DNA of 64,000 nucleotides from positions 141,227 to 205,226 of the forward strand of contig NZ_PGCP01000013.1 in assembly GCF_002812985.1 (NCBI RefSeq), given 5' to 3'. Shown here one piece after another: positions 26,509-36,737 of the stretch (the first letter of the stretch is position 1; every line of letters starts with the position of its first letter). The position numbers and the translations under genes are program-made. The notes under the pieces are model-generated. The model had not been told where the DNA came from. It searched no databases and worked only from the letters and a program-made list of their open reading frames with translations. Source of the DNA: Aeromonas lusitana (GTDB lineage Bacteria; Pseudomonadota; Gammaproteobacteria; Enterobacterales; Aeromonadaceae).

Positions 26509-27498
26509 ATGTCTCCATTGTTATCAATTTGCATTCCGACATATAATCGAGAGTTTTTTCTAAAAGAGTGTCTTAGTAGTATATCTGAACAAATAAATAA
26601 AAATGATCCGATTGAGGTGGTTATTAGTGATAATGCATCAACTGACAACACAAGCGAGCTAGTATCATCATTTAATGATAAGCTAAAGCTGAAGTATGTA
26701 ATAAATGAAAAAAATATTGGATTTGATGCGAATTGTTTGAATGTAGTAAAACATGCTACTGGAAGTTATTGTTTAATATTAGGAAGTGATGATTGTCTTT
26801 ATGATGCTGCTCTCGGTAAAATCCTAGGGATTATAAGGGAAGATAAAGGTGATTTAATTCACTACGGCTATACCCAGTGTGGGATTGATATAAAAGATGT
26901 GAAGTGTGATTTCCCCGTAAAAAACAAATTTTCAACTATAAATACTCGAAGTGAAAGTTTGTATACTTATCTCGCTGGTATGAGTACCATTAGTAATCTA
27001 TTTGCATTCATTTCAACCTTTGTATTTAGGCGGTCAATGTGGGATGCTATTCAAGATAAAGAGAAATATATAGGGTCGCAATATATACATTTGTTTGTTA
27101 TTTACAGTATTATACATAATGGATGTAAAGTTTTTAGTGTTCCAGAGTGTTTAGTTTATGCTAGAGGTAATAACCCTAATGAATGGAATTCAGAACCTGG
27201 TAAGTTTCTCAGCTTGGATATAAAAACATTCCACAGGATAGTGGTGGACATATTTAGCTATGAGCAATCAGCATACAAAGCATTTGGCTGTGTTTTCAAA
27301 AAACAGTATACCTATAAAGGTATATTGAACCTGTTGACAACAACAGGTGCTTATCATGTTGATGATAATTTAAAACTGCTGAAAAAATTTGAGTATAATA
27401 AATTGTTTTTGTTTTTTATTCCATTTTTCATAAACAACAATAAATTTAAATACGTTTTAAAAAATGTTATATCTTCTTATAGAAGGCTATTCAAGTGA
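26509..27498 (+). CDS. Family 2 glycosyltransferase, possible dideoxyhexose transferase
   Basis: 329 residues, GT-A fold: ICIPTYNRE at the N-terminus, [12 protein letters not shown], and LGSDDCLYD (the metal-binding DxD region). The overall pattern resembles the abequosyltransferase group (WbaV), whose members add 3,6-dideoxyhexose branches, and the gene sits next to the dideoxyhexose pathway. I therefore suggest, with modest confidence, that it attaches the yersiniose-type sugar. It starts 3 bp after wzx ends and overlaps wecB by 4 bp. AT-rich. Confidence 0.78.
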   Translation: MSPLLSICIPTYNREFFLKECLSSISEQINKNDPIEVVISDNASTDNTSELVSSFNDKLKLKYVINEKNIGFDANCLNVVKHATGSYCLILGSDDCLYDAALGKILGIIREDKGDLIHYGYTQCGIDIKDVKCDFPVKNKFSTINTRSESLYTYLAGMSTISNLFAFISTFVFRRSMWDAIQDKEKYIGSQYIHLFVIYSIIHNGCKVFSVPECLVYARGNNPNEWNSEPGKFLSLDIKTFHRIVVDIFSYEQSAYKAFGCVFKKQYTYKGILNLLTTTGAYHVDDNLKLLKKFEYNKLFLFFIPFFINNNKFKYVLKNVISSYRRLFK

Positions 27499-28613
27499 AA
27501 AAAATTTTAACAGTATTCGGCACTCGCCCCGAAGCCATTAAAATGGCGCCTTTAGTTCATGCATTAGCTGCGGATGAACGGTTTGAATCAAAGGTATGTG
27601 TAACTGCTCAGCATCGTGAAATGTTGGATCAGGTATTATCTCTGTTTGAAATAACTCCAGATTATGATCTGAATCTGATGAAAGCTGGCCAAACGTTAAA
27701 TGATGTCACTGCACGGATTCTGCTGCAGTTAAAACCGATATTGCAAGAGTTTAAACCAGATGTGGTGTTGGTGCATGGTGATACCGCCACAACCTTCGCG
27801 GCAAGTTTGGCGGCTTACTACGAGCAAATTGCGGTCGGTCATGTTGAGGCAGGTTTACGCACAGGTAATATTTATTCACCTTGGCCGGAAGAAGCTAACC
27901 GTAAGCTAACCGGTGCGCTAGCGACCTATCACTTTTCCCCCACTGAAACCTCCAAAGCTAATTTATTGCGTGAAGGCTATGGTCAGAAAAATATCTTTGT
28001 AACGGGTAATACGGTTATTGATGCATTATTGATGGTGAAAGATAAGATCGATAATGATCAAACTCTTAACTCCAGCCTTGCTGCACAGTTTCCATTTTTG
28101 GATGAAAATAAAAAGCTGATCCTGGTTACAGGTCATCGCCGAGAAAGTTTTGGTGGTGGTTTTGAGCGCATTTGTGAAGCGCTGGCCGTCACGGCTAAAA
28201 AAAATCCAGATGTACAAATTCTCTACCCTATGCACCTAAATCCGAATGTGCGTAAGCCAGTTAACCGTATTTTGGGTGGTATCGACAACATTATTTTGAT
28301 TGAGCCGCAAGAATATTTGCCATTTATTTATTTAATGATGCGATCTTATATGATTTTAACCGATTCTGGTGGTATTCAGGAAGAAGCCCCATCATTAGGT
28401 AAACCCGTGCTGGTGATGCGTGAAACAACAGAGCGACCAGAAGCTGTATCTGCAGGTACGGTTATGTTGGTGGGGACAGAGGTCGATAAAATAGTCCACA
28501 ATGTTAATATTCTTTTGAAAGACAGCAGCGCGTATAAAAAAATGAGTTTCTCACATAATCCTTATGGTGATGGCAATGCATGTGCCAATATCATCAATGT
28601 TTTGAGAAGATAA
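27495..28613 (+). CDS. wecB: UDP-N-acetylglucosamine 2-epimerase (non-hydrolysing)
   Basis: 372 residues of typical WecB type: [79 protein letters not shown] and RETTERPEA. It converts UDP-GlcNAc to UDP-ManNAc. It starts with GTG, overlapping the previous stop (GTGA). No wecC-like dehydrogenase is present, so ManNAc itself may be the O-unit sugar. It is better conserved than its AT-rich neighbours. Confidence 0.95.
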   Translation: MKKILTVFGTRPEAIKMAPLVHALAADERFESKVCVTAQHREMLDQVLSLFEITPDYDLNLMKAGQTLNDVTARILLQLKPILQEFKPDVVLVHGDTATTFAASLAAYYEQIAVGHVEAGLRTGNIYSPWPEEANRKLTGALATYHFSPTETSKANLLREGYGQKNIFVTGNTVIDALLMVKDKIDNDQTLNSSLAAQFPFLDENKKLILVTGHRRESFGGGFERICEALAVTAKKNPDVQILYPMHLNPNVRKPVNRILGGIDNIILIEPQEYLPFIYLMMRSYMILTDSGGIQEEAPSLGKPVLVMRETTERPEAVSAGTVMLVGTEVDKIVHNVNILLKDSSAYKKMSFSHNPYGDGNACANIINVLRR

Positions 28614-28894
28614 TTGTAGTCGGTATCACACTATTAAAAGACAAAAAATACAATCAGAAGTGTTGTTTGTTAGTTAGTAGGCTGGGATACTCTGCTATAG
28701 ATAGACTTTTTAGCCAGTTTTTTGCCTTACAATCTTGATGGATATGGCAATCCACGATGGGATTTATGTATTCCTATACTTTGCGTGGTGCTAATTTTGA
28801 GCAGTAGAATGATGTCAGTCCAATTTTAACGGCTAGCTATAATAATTATTAGTTAGTTTACGGTTCTGTATATAATGTATTTTCGAGGTGTTTT
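28614..28894 (+). other. 281 bp gap in the O-antigen operon with no recognisable gene
   Basis: AT-rich, with stops in all forward frames. A TATAAT occurs near 28839, but no good -35 lies at the right distance. It could be a decayed gene end or a recombination joint; I cannot say which. Confidence 0.4.
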
Positions 28895-29980
28895 GTGTTA
28901 TCTTTTATTTCTCAATTTCCATCATCTCATAATGAAAAAGATGGCCTGTTTCAAAGGGTAAAATATATAGATTCATTGTTTAGTGATGAAAAAAGAGTGT
29001 ATCTTGATATTTCATTTTTCTCAAATTTTAAATTAAAAAAAATATGCATTGATAATATCTCTGTTTATCAGGTTAATTTTTTCTTTCATATGTTGTTTAT
29101 AGCGAAAATACTATGGAAATCAAAAGTCATATATGTTCACTCTATATATAACTCAATTAGAATATTGCCTTTTTATTTATTGAAATGTAGGCGTTATATT
29201 ATCACCGACTTTCATGGTGTCGTGCCGGAAGAGCTTGAAATGATGGGGCATAAATTAAGAGCTAAGATATATTACCTTATTGAGCTTGTTGTGATTTACG
29301 GTGGTTTTCGTTTCGTTTTCGTTACAAAAAAGATGAAAGACTACTATTATGATAGTAAGTATTCATTTTTAAGATTAGGCAATGAGAGGGCAATAATCTT
29401 GCCCATCATTTCCGTCAACAGTAAGTATCAGCTTGGAAATAACAAAATTATTGATAGGTCTTTTCTTAATAATAAAGTCGCTATATACGCAGGCGGTTTC
29501 CAAGAGTGGCAGAATATATCCCTTATGGTGTCCATCGCGGAAAATAATCTAGAGTTTAAGTATATATTTTTAACACCAGATAGCGAAAGGATGCTATCTC
29601 TTTGTAAAGATATTGTCGGTGAGTATATTTGTAAGTCAGTTCCTCCAGAAGCTGTGAGCCAGTATTATGCGGAGTCTACATTTGGATTTATTTTAAGAGA
29701 TGATTGTATTGTTAACAATGTTGCATGTCCAACCAAGTTGATTGAGTATCTTTTCAATGGGGTTATTCCTATTGTAAAGAACTCCTCAATTGGTGATTTT
29801 AACGAATTGGGGATGAAGTATGTGACGCAAGAGGAAATGAACAATGCAATCTACTTTTCTAATGAGAAGATAATTTCTATCATTGAAAGCAATTATATTG
29901 TTGTGTCTCGCCTAAATGATATGATGGAAAAGGGAGTCGATGCTTTAAAGTCGGTAGTAAAGATGCTGAAGGTTGAATAG
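28895..29980 (+). CDS. Glycosyltransferase, probably GT4-like (GT-B fold)
   Basis: 361 residues from a GTG at 28895 with GAGG about 8 bases upstream. The N-terminal half has the pattern of GT-B acceptor domains (FLFxRVKYIDSLF-like region, YVHSIYNSIRILPFYLL, DFHGVVPEE). The C-terminal half has VAIYAGGFQEWQN, KYIFLTPDSE and the donor-site-like CPTKLIEYLFNGVIPIV. Very AT-rich and lysine/isoleucine-rich. The sugar transferred cannot be read from sequence. It precedes wzy. Confidence 0.72.
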   Translation: MLSFISQFPSSHNEKDGLFQRVKYIDSLFSDEKRVYLDISFFSNFKLKKICIDNISVYQVNFFFHMLFIAKILWKSKVIYVHSIYNSIRILPFYLLKCRRYIITDFHGVVPEELEMMGHKLRAKIYYLIELVVIYGGFRFVFVTKKMKDYYYDSKYSFLRLGNERAIILPIISVNSKYQLGNNKIIDRSFLNNKVAIYAGGFQEWQNISLMVSIAENNLEFKYIFLTPDSERMLSLCKDIVGEYICKSVPPEAVSQYYAESTFGFILRDDCIVNNVACPTKLIEYLFNGVIPIVKNSSIGDFNELGMKYVTQEEMNNAIYFSNEKIISIIESNYIVVSRLNDMMEKGVDALKSVVKMLKVE

Positions 29981-30003
29981 CTTCGGCCAAATAGAGGCGA
30001 GGT

Positions 30004-31032
30004 GTGAGGTTTCTCGTGTTTATACCTTATAGGTCATGTATTGTAGTTTTGTTTTCGTTTGCTTTTGCTGCGTTAGCTGCAAATATTACATTATATAGCA
30101 ATGATCATTATAATTACTTGGATATTTTCAATGATATAGATGGAGATGTGACTTCAAGGATCGAACCTCTGTTTTATTTTGTTACTAAGCTGTCTTCATA
30201 TTTAGAGTTGAGTTTTACAAGTTATTGGTTATTATTGTCATTTTTGTCTTTCTATATAAAAATAAGTATTTTGGAGAAGCAGAAGTGCAGTGTTTTAATT
30301 TTGATATTTTTATGTGTGATATATTTATCATCACTTGGCATTCTTCATGAAATTACTCAAATAAGAGCGTCAATTGCAATTTCATTTGGCTGTATGTTTA
30401 TTTTTTATTGGGCAAATAATAAAAGAATTACTGGGGTATTCTGCCTTCTAATAGCTATAGGGATGCATTATTCGGCAGGTCTATTTTTATTGTCGTTTGT
30501 TATCAGGTTGGGGCAAAACAGATTGTCATTTTTTAGACTTATTATATTTACAGCCGTAGCTTGTATATTGCCACTTATAGCTACTAATTCTGCTAGTATA
30601 TTCGATTCCATAAATCCATTATTTTCTCTTTATTTAAATAATTCCGAAAATGTAACTGCCGGGACGGTATCCGTTACGACTTTACTGGCTATCTTATCTC
30701 TCTGTCCAGTATTTATATTTTTACGAAAATACAACGCAAAAGGATTTTTGCTTTATAACTTTAAGCTTTATATATTGGGGGTTGTTTTTCTTATTGTTTT
30801 TTCATTCTCCCCCGTTTTATCTATCCGTGTCTATGAGTTATTTTCTTTTTGTCTGTTTATTATAGTGGCATTGCTATTTTCTAGTAGGGAACAGAACATA
30901 ATCTTCGGTGATATCAACCCTGATAAATGGTTTTACATAATTAGAATTTTTTTCCTGATTATATTAGTGGTTATCTCTCTTCATAGGCATCTGGCATTTA
31001 TATATGTAAATCCTATCCTTAATTTCAACTAA
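30004..31032 (+). CDS. wzy: O-antigen polymerase, EpsG/Wzy family
   Basis: 342 residues from a GTG at 30004 preceded by GAGGCGAGG. About ten membrane segments with a large loop. The EpsG-like stretch EITQIRASIAISFGCMFIFY is clear, and GMHYSAGLFLL matches the conserved His region of the family. It is the only polymerase candidate in the locus, and with Wzx and Wzz it defines a Wzy-dependent pathway. The composition (very AT-rich, Phe/Ile/Ser-rich) is typical of wzy genes. Confidence 0.83.
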   Translation: MRFLVFIPYRSCIVVLFSFAFAALAANITLYSNDHYNYLDIFNDIDGDVTSRIEPLFYFVTKLSSYLELSFTSYWLLLSFLSFYIKISILEKQKCSVLILIFLCVIYLSSLGILHEITQIRASIAISFGCMFIFYWANNKRITGVFCLLIAIGMHYSAGLFLLSFVIRLGQNRLSFFRLIIFTAVACILPLIATNSASIFDSINPLFSLYLNNSENVTAGTVSVTTLLAILSLCPVFIFLRKYNAKGFLLYNFKLYILGVVFLIVFSFSPVLSIRVYELFSFCLFIIVALLFSSREQNIIFGDINPDKWFYIIRIFFLIILVVISLHRHLAFIYVNPILNFN

Positions 31033-31064
31033 TTTAATACCGAAACGGTAAAAGGGCTGTCGTA

Positions 31065-31973
31065 ATGCGTGAAAATATAATTGCAATATTGGTGACATAC
31101 AATCCTGAGATCGGTGTTTTATCAAGTTGCATCAGTTCAATCTGCGCACAAGTAACTAAGGTTGTCATCATTGATAATGCATCTTCTAATGTTAGTGAAA
31201 TGTCTGCGCTTATAGCTAAATATGATAATGTTTTTATTGATTTATTATCTGAAAATATAGGTCTTGCATCTGCACAGAATAAAGCAATTACTATTTCCAA
31301 ACAATTTAAAGCATCTCGCGTTATTTTATTTGATCAAGATAGTGTGATTGAAGATGGCTTTATAAGTAAGCTTGTTGTGGCTGAAAAAGAATTAATAAAG
31401 GGAAATAAATTAGTGGCTGCAATCGGCCCTTCTTTCTTTGATCCTGTTTCTGGGAAAACATATCCTGCTACGATATATAGAGGGCCATTGATTGAACGAG
31501 TGAGATTAAGTGATAAACCGATAGAGGCTACATTTATAATAGCATCAGGTTGTTTAATAAGAACTGAAGTGTTAGATGATATTGGATTGATGCTAGATGA
31601 GTTATTCATTGATTATATTGATGTCGAATGGTCACTCCGTGCGCGTTCAAAAGGTTATTCTGTCTTTATTGCTCCTCAAGCTCGAATGGCGCATACGATA
31701 GGAGATCGTAGATTATCTATTTTGGGGCGAACTATTTCTGTTCACAGTCCGTTACGTCGTTATTATCTGGTCAGAAATAGTTTTTTGATGCTCCGTCTTG
31801 GTTATGTTCCTTTTGGTTATAAACTCAGAGAGTCATTTTTTAATGTCATACGAACATTTATTGGATTTCTCACGGCGGAGAATAAAACTATCTTTTGTAA
31901 ATATTTTTTAATGGCATTTCGCGATGGTTTACTTGGACGTTCTGGCCCTTGTCCGAAAATATATAAGAGCTGA
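31065..31973 (+). CDS. Family 2 glycosyltransferase, rhamnosyltransferase-like
   Basis: 302 residues matching the rhamnosyltransferase group of GT2: ILVTYNPE at the start, IIDNASSN, LLSENIGLASAQNKAI, ILFDQDSVIE, SGCLIRTEVLDDIG, FIDYIDVEWSLRARSKGY and RRYYLVRNS. dTDP-L-rhamnose is made by rmlBDAC in the same operon, so the donor fits. A ribosome site (AAAGGG) lies before the ATG. Which rhamnose linkage it makes is unknown. Confidence 0.83.
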   Translation: MRENIIAILVTYNPEIGVLSSCISSICAQVTKVVIIDNASSNVSEMSALIAKYDNVFIDLLSENIGLASAQNKAITISKQFKASRVILFDQDSVIEDGFISKLVVAEKELIKGNKLVAAIGPSFFDPVSGKTYPATIYRGPLIERVRLSDKPIEATFIIASGCLIRTEVLDDIGLMLDELFIDYIDVEWSLRARSKGYSVFIAPQARMAHTIGDRRLSILGRTISVHSPLRRYYLVRNSFLMLRLGYVPFGYKLRESFFNVIRTFIGFLTAENKTIFCKYFLMAFRDGLLGRSGPCPKIYKS

Positions 31974-32012
31974 GCTCTGCTTTAAATAATAACGTATTTT
32001 ATTCATTTCTTA

Positions 32013-33152
32013 ATGGCTGGCATTATGAGTTTTCAAAATAAAAGAATCACTTTAGTTGTTAACGTAGCTTGGTCTATGTTTAACTTCCGCCATGGTGTTA
32101 TTAGCAGGTTATTGGCTGATGGATATAAGGTAACTGTAATAACAGCACCAGATGAGTTTTCTGATAAACTACGAAATATGGGGTGTACCGTGATTGATTT
32201 GCCAATTTCTGGCAAGGGAACTAATCCGTTACAAGACCTAAGTTTGTTATACTCCCTTTATCGTCTTTACCTTTCAACCATGCCAAATTTTATTATCCAT
32301 TACAGCATTAAGCCGAATATATACGGTTCGCTAGCGGCAAAATTAGCTGGAATTCCATCTTTAGCCGTTACTACTGGTCTTGGTTATACATTTGTTAATG
32401 ATAACTGGATTGCTAAAGTTGCTCGTAGCCTTTATAAATTAGCATTCCGCTATCCAAAAGAGGTGTGGTTTTTAAATGAGGATGATAGGCAGGTTTTTTT
32501 AAAACATAGCTTGGTTAGTGCTGATAAAGCTGTTGTACTATATAGTGAAGGGGTAAATTTAAATCATTTTTCCCCTTTACCTAAGACCTCTTATGATGAG
32601 AATATCCGTTTTTTATTAATTGCTAGAATGTTATGGGATAAAGGTGTTGGTGAGTTTGTTGAGGCTGCTCGAATTATTAGGAAAAAATATCCACATGCAA
32701 CTTTCCAATTGTTAGGTGCGTGTGGTTTTGCCAATCCCAGTGTTATAGAGCGTGAGCAAGTTGAGAAATGGGAAAAGGAAGGCGTGATTGAATATCTCGG
32801 CACGACAAATGATGTTCGTAGCCATATATCCCAAGCGGATTGTGTTGTCTTACCCTCCTTTTATCGCGAGGGTATACCTAGAAGCTTGATGGAGGCCGCT
32901 GCAATGGCTAAACCATTAATTACAACGGATAACGTAGGTTGTCGAGACGTTGTTATTCCAGATGAGACAGGTCTGTTATGTCCTGTCAAAGATGCTAATG
33001 CTCTCGCAATATGCTGTGAAAAAGTGTTGGGTCTTTCATCGAGTGCGAGAGAAGAGATGGGGATTCGTGGTCGTGAATTTATGATGCGTCAATTTGATGA
33101 AAAATTGATCATCGCTCAGTATCTACATACTTTGAATAAATATGGTGTGTAG
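32013..33152 (+). CDS. Family 4 glycosyltransferase
   Basis: 379 residues, GT-B fold. The acceptor half includes YSIKPNIYGSLAAKLAGIP and TGLGYTF. The donor half includes FLLIARMLWDKGVGEFVEAA, LPSFYREGIPRSLMEAAAMA (EX7E-type region) and TDNVGCRDVV. This type often lies beside wbpV/wbpM-like genes, as here, and usually adds the second sugar to the lipid-linked HexNAc. An ATG at 32025 is an alternative start. It is the last gene with strongly AT-rich composition. Confidence 0.82.
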   Translation: MAGIMSFQNKRITLVVNVAWSMFNFRHGVISRLLADGYKVTVITAPDEFSDKLRNMGCTVIDLPISGKGTNPLQDLSLLYSLYRLYLSTMPNFIIHYSIKPNIYGSLAAKLAGIPSLAVTTGLGYTFVNDNWIAKVARSLYKLAFRYPKEVWFLNEDDRQVFLKHSLVSADKAVVLYSEGVNLNHFSPLPKTSYDENIRFLLIARMLWDKGVGEFVEAARIIRKKYPHATFQLLGACGFANPSVIEREQVEKWEKEGVIEYLGTTNDVRSHISQADCVVLPSFYREGIPRSLMEAAAMAKPLITTDNVGCRDVVIPDETGLLCPVKDANALAICCEKVLGLSSSAREEMGIRGREFMMRQFDEKLIIAQYLHTLNKYGV

Positions 33153-33189
33153 AAAGTTTAATTTCATTATTCTATTGCAGAGATTAAAA

Positions 33190-34152
33190 ATGATTTTATT
33201 AACCGGTGCTACAGGGTTTGTAGGGGGAGCTGTATTAAATCGGTTAGTTCAGCATCCTGGTTTGAGTGTACGAACTTATGGACGGCGAGAACCTGTTGGC
33301 CTGCGGCTTGATTCTGCTAATAATTGCTTTCATGTTGTTGGCGAGCTAGGCTCGGCGGTTGACTATGCGTCGGCATTGCAATCTGTAGATATCGTTATTC
33401 ACTGCGCAGCGCAGGCCCATGTGATGAATAGCTCAGCCAATAATTGTGCTGATATTTATCATGATACTAACGTTGATGGTTCCATCAACCTTGCACGTCA
33501 GGCGATTGTTGCAGGCGTGAAGCGCTTTATTTTTATCAGTTCAGTTAAGGTCAATGGTGAATCTACCACTAATGCTTCACCTTTTAGCCATGCTTCTCGG
33601 CCTGCACCAGAAGATGATTATGGTCGTTCAAAGCAAGCGGCAGAAGAGGGACTGCGTAGTTTGGTGGTTGGCACTGGCATGGAGTTGGTGATTATTCGCC
33701 CACCTTTGGTATATGGGCCTGGCGTTAAAGGCAATTTTCGTTCACTGCTTACTATTGCTAACAGGAATCTGCCTTTGCCGCTGGGAGCTATTGATAATCA
33801 ACGCAGCTTGGTCGCACTGGATAATTTGGTTGATCTGATCGTTACCTGTGTCACTCACCCTCATGCTGCCAATCAGACCTTTTTGGTCAGTGATGATCAG
33901 GATATCTCTACGACTCAGTTACTTGAGATGATGACTTGGGCTGCGGGTAAATCGCCACGTTTGTTGCCAGTGCCAATGAGTTGGTTGCGATTGGCGGGCA
34001 AACTGACAGGCAAGCAGGCAGTGATTGAGCGGCTGTGTGGTAATCTGCAGGTCGATATCAGCCACACCAAGGAAACATTGGGTTGGCAGCCACCGATATC
34101 GGTGGAAGAAGGGATTAAACGCTGTTTTATTGAGGATAAAGAAGGATGTTGA
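33190..34152 (+). CDS. Nucleotide-sugar 4-reductase/epimerase, WbpV-like
   Basis: 320 residues from the ATG at 33190; an in-frame GTG at 33142 lies inside the previous gene and is less likely. Extended-SDR motifs: LLTGATGFVGGAVL, HCAAQAHVM, FISSVKVNGEST and DDYGRSKQAAEEGL (YxxxK). WbpV-type enzymes reduce the 4-keto sugar made by WbpM to UDP-QuiNAc (or the FucNAc epimer). The pairing with wbpM and a HexNAc-1-P transferase in the same block supports this role. The product's C-4 configuration cannot be told from sequence. Confidence 0.75.
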   Translation: MILLTGATGFVGGAVLNRLVQHPGLSVRTYGRREPVGLRLDSANNCFHVVGELGSAVDYASALQSVDIVIHCAAQAHVMNSSANNCADIYHDTNVDGSINLARQAIVAGVKRFIFISSVKVNGESTTNASPFSHASRPAPEDDYGRSKQAAEEGLRSLVVGTGMELVIIRPPLVYGPGVKGNFRSLLTIANRNLPLPLGAIDNQRSLVALDNLVDLIVTCVTHPHAANQTFLVSDDQDISTTQLLEMMTWAAGKSPRLLPVPMSWLRLAGKLTGKQAVIERLCGNLQVDISHTKETLGWQPPISVEEGIKRCFIEDKEGC

Positions 34153-34703
34153 TTCGAGCGCTTGACTTTTGTGCCGCTTTTCTTGGATTGTTATTTCTTT
34201 GGCCTATCTTGTTGATCGTTACTCTGCTCGGTCTGTTGGATACTGGATCGCCCATTTTTGTACAAGAGCGTGTCGGGCGTTACAAAAAACCATTCAAGCT
34301 GATTAAATTTCGCACCATGTCGGTCGATACCCAGTCGGTGGCGAGTCACTTGGCGAGTACCAGTTCTATCACTAAGTTGGGTGCTTTTTTACGCAAAACA
34401 AAAATCGATGAATTGCCGCAGTTGATTAATGTGCTCAAGGGCGAGATGAGTCTGGTTGGACCGCGGCCAAATCTCTTCAATCAGGAAGAGCTGATTGCCG
34501 AACGCGATGCCTTGGGGGTCTATGATGTATTACCGGGCATTACCGGGTTAGCACAGGTACAAAACATAGATATGTCTACCCCGGCGTTGCTTGCTAAGAC
34601 GGATCGGCAGATGATCGATACCCTCACGCTAGCGCACTATTTTCGTTATATCATCATGACGGCTACCGGTAGTGGAGCTGGTGATGCGGTTGGGCCGAAA
34701 TAG
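34146..34703 (+). CDS. Initiating phosphoglycosyl transferase, small PglC-like type
   Basis: 185 residues, short like PglC. One N-terminal re-entrant hydrophobic helix ([20 protein letters not shown]) is followed by the catalytic core: [21 protein letters not shown], the Asp-Glu pair in [17 protein letters not shown], and SLVGPRP. It would place a HexNAc-1-phosphate (QuiNAc or FucNAc, from the genes on both sides) on undecaprenyl phosphate and so start each O unit. It overlaps the upstream reductase by 7 bp. No WecA is encoded in the window. Confidence 0.88.
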   Translation: MLIRALDFCAAFLGLLFLWPILLIVTLLGLLDTGSPIFVQERVGRYKKPFKLIKFRTMSVDTQSVASHLASTSSITKLGAFLRKTKIDELPQLINVLKGEMSLVGPRPNLFNQEELIAERDALGVYDVLPGITGLAQVQNIDMSTPALLAKTDRQMIDTLTLAHYFRYIIMTATGSGAGDAVGPK

Positions 34704-34763
34704 TCTCGAACTGGATTGCCTCACATTATCCTTCTTGACCGTTGTTAACTAGATGGTGTTATT

Positions 34764-36725
34764 ATGTTGACTTCTTTTTTGGCTATACCACGTGTCTATA
34801 AACGTGCGATCAGCATTTGCGCGGATGTTTTATTGCTTTCGCTGGCGTTCTGGGGGGGGTACTGGGTACGACTGGATGCGCAAATTCCGTTGCAGAGTGC
34901 TATTCACTGGCAAATGCTAGCGTTGTTACTCCCTATTACTATTGTTATTTTTATACGATTGGGGCTATATCGTGCAGTATTACGATATGTCGGGTTCAAG
35001 GTATTGTGGACGGTATCACTTGGCGTGCTCCTCTCCACGATATCTTTGGTGATGCTGGCGTTTTTTATGGCGGTGCCGTTACCCAGAACAGTATCTGTTA
35101 TCTATTTTGCTTTCTCGGTCTTATTGGTTGGTGGTGTACGGCTCTTTTTCCGGGCGCTGATACATAGTAGCAAGCAGCAACGGGTGGCGGTGCTGATCTA
35201 TGGTGCTGGCTCTTCCGGGCGACAGTTGCAGTTGGCGTTGAATCAAGGGCAGGAATATCTGCCAGTCGCATTTGTTGATGATGATCCTGCGCTGGTAAAG
35301 GCGGTCATTCAAGGGGTGAATGTTTATAGCACCGACGCTATCGAGAAGTTGATTGAGCGTTTTGATATTAAAAAGATCCTGTTAGCAATGCCGAGTGCGT
35401 CTCGAAGCGTCAGGCAAGCAGTGATCAATAGGTTAGAAAAGTGTCCTTGTGAAGTGCTATCTATTCCCGGTATGGCCGACCTTGTCGAGGGACATGCTCA
35501 TATCGATGAGCTCAAGGAGGTCAGTATTGAAGATTTATTGGGGCGTGACTCTGTTGCCCCAATCCCAGAGCTTATTAACGCCAATATATCTGGCAAACGG
35601 GTAATGGTGACGGGAGCGGGTGGTTCTATCGGGTCTGAATTGTGCCGCCAGATCATTCGTTGTAAACCATCGCAACTGGTTCTGTTTGATCTGTCTGAAT
35701 ATGGCTTGTATGCAATAGATAAAGAGCTCAATGAAATCAGTCAGTATGAAGATTTGCAGATTGAAATAGTGCCTTTGCTCGGTTCGGTTCAGCGCCAGCA
35801 CCGCTTGCAAGCGGTGATGAGTACCTTCCAGATCCAGACTGTTTATCATGCTGCGGCCTATAAACATGTGCCATTGGTTGAGTACAACGTGGTCGAGGGC
35901 GTACGAAATAATGTGTTTGGCTCTCTGTACTGTGCGCAGGCTGCCATTAGGGCCAAGGTTGAAACCTTTGTCTTGATTTCGACCGATAAGGCGGTGCGAC
36001 CCACCAACACCATGGGTACTACCAAGCGATTGGCTGAGCTGGTATTGCAAGCCTTGGCTGCTGCTCAAAGCCAAACTCGTTTTTGTATGGTGCGCTTTGG
36101 TAATGTATTGGGCTCTTCCGGTTCAGTCGTGCCGTTGTTTCGCAAGCAAATCCGCGATGGTGGCCCATTGACTGTGACTCATCCAGATATAATTCGTTAT
36201 TTCATGACGATCCCTGAGGCATCACAGTTGGTGATCCAGGCTGGTGCGATGGGGCAAGGGGGGGATGTGTTTGTCTTGGATATGGGCGAGCCGGTCAAGA
36301 TCATTGACTTGGCTCACCGGATGATCAGATTGAGCGGTCTCAAGCTTAAGTGTGAGAAGAATCCAAGTGGCGATATTGAGGTGAAGATCACCGGCTTGCG
36401 CCCGGGTGAGAAGCTGTTTGAGGAATTACTTATTGGTGAACAGGTTGAGGGTACCGCTCATCCCCGGATCATGAAAGCCTCTGAGCTGATGTTGCCGTGG
36501 CCGCAATTGCGGGCTTTTTTGGCCGAGCTGGATAGCGCCTGTTTCCGCTTTGATCATGGACAGATCCGTAGCCTGTTGTTAAGCATGCCTACCGGTTTTA
36601 ACCCAACCGATGGAATCTGTGATCTGGTGTGGAAGGCAAAAAGCACGTTACATCATGAGCCGCACTTAACCGTGGTTGATGAGATTGATTTTCTCAATTC
36701 AGAAAGTCATCAGCCGGTTCACTAA
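34764..36725 (+). CDS. wbpM: Membrane-bound UDP-GlcNAc 4,6-dehydratase
   Basis: 653 residues, the usual length of WbpM/WbgZ-type enzymes. Four membrane segments occupy about residues 15-125. A nucleotide-binding CoA-like domain follows (LIYGAGSSGRQLQLAL), then the catalytic SDR domain with TGAGGSIGSELCRQI, YHAAAYKHVPLVE and STDKAVRPTNTMGTTK, where Met stands in place of the usual Tyr, as in this family. LRPGEKLFEELL closes the domain. It makes the 4-keto-6-deoxy intermediate used for QuiNAc and FucNAc. GC rises again here towards the chromosomal level. Confidence 0.94.
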   Translation: MLTSFLAIPRVYKRAISICADVLLLSLAFWGGYWVRLDAQIPLQSAIHWQMLALLLPITIVIFIRLGLYRAVLRYVGFKVLWTVSLGVLLSTISLVMLAFFMAVPLPRTVSVIYFAFSVLLVGGVRLFFRALIHSSKQQRVAVLIYGAGSSGRQLQLALNQGQEYLPVAFVDDDPALVKAVIQGVNVYSTDAIEKLIERFDIKKILLAMPSASRSVRQAVINRLEKCPCEVLSIPGMADLVEGHAHIDELKEVSIEDLLGRDSVAPIPELINANISGKRVMVTGAGGSIGSELCRQIIRCKPSQLVLFDLSEYGLYAIDKELNEISQYEDLQIEIVPLLGSVQRQHRLQAVMSTFQIQTVYHAAAYKHVPLVEYNVVEGVRNNVFGSLYCAQAAIRAKVETFVLISTDKAVRPTNTMGTTKRLAELVLQALAAAQSQTRFCMVRFGNVLGSSGSVVPLFRKQIRDGGPLTVTHPDIIRYFMTIPEASQLVIQAGAMGQGGDVFVLDMGEPVKIIDLAHRMIRLSGLKLKCEKNPSGDIEVKITGLRPGEKLFEELLIGEQVEGTAHPRIMKASELMLPWPQLRAFLAELDSACFRFDHGQIRSLLLSMPTGFNPTDGICDLVWKAKSTLHHEPHLTVVDEIDFLNSESHQPVH

Positions 36726-36737
36726 TGCGCTTGGCTG

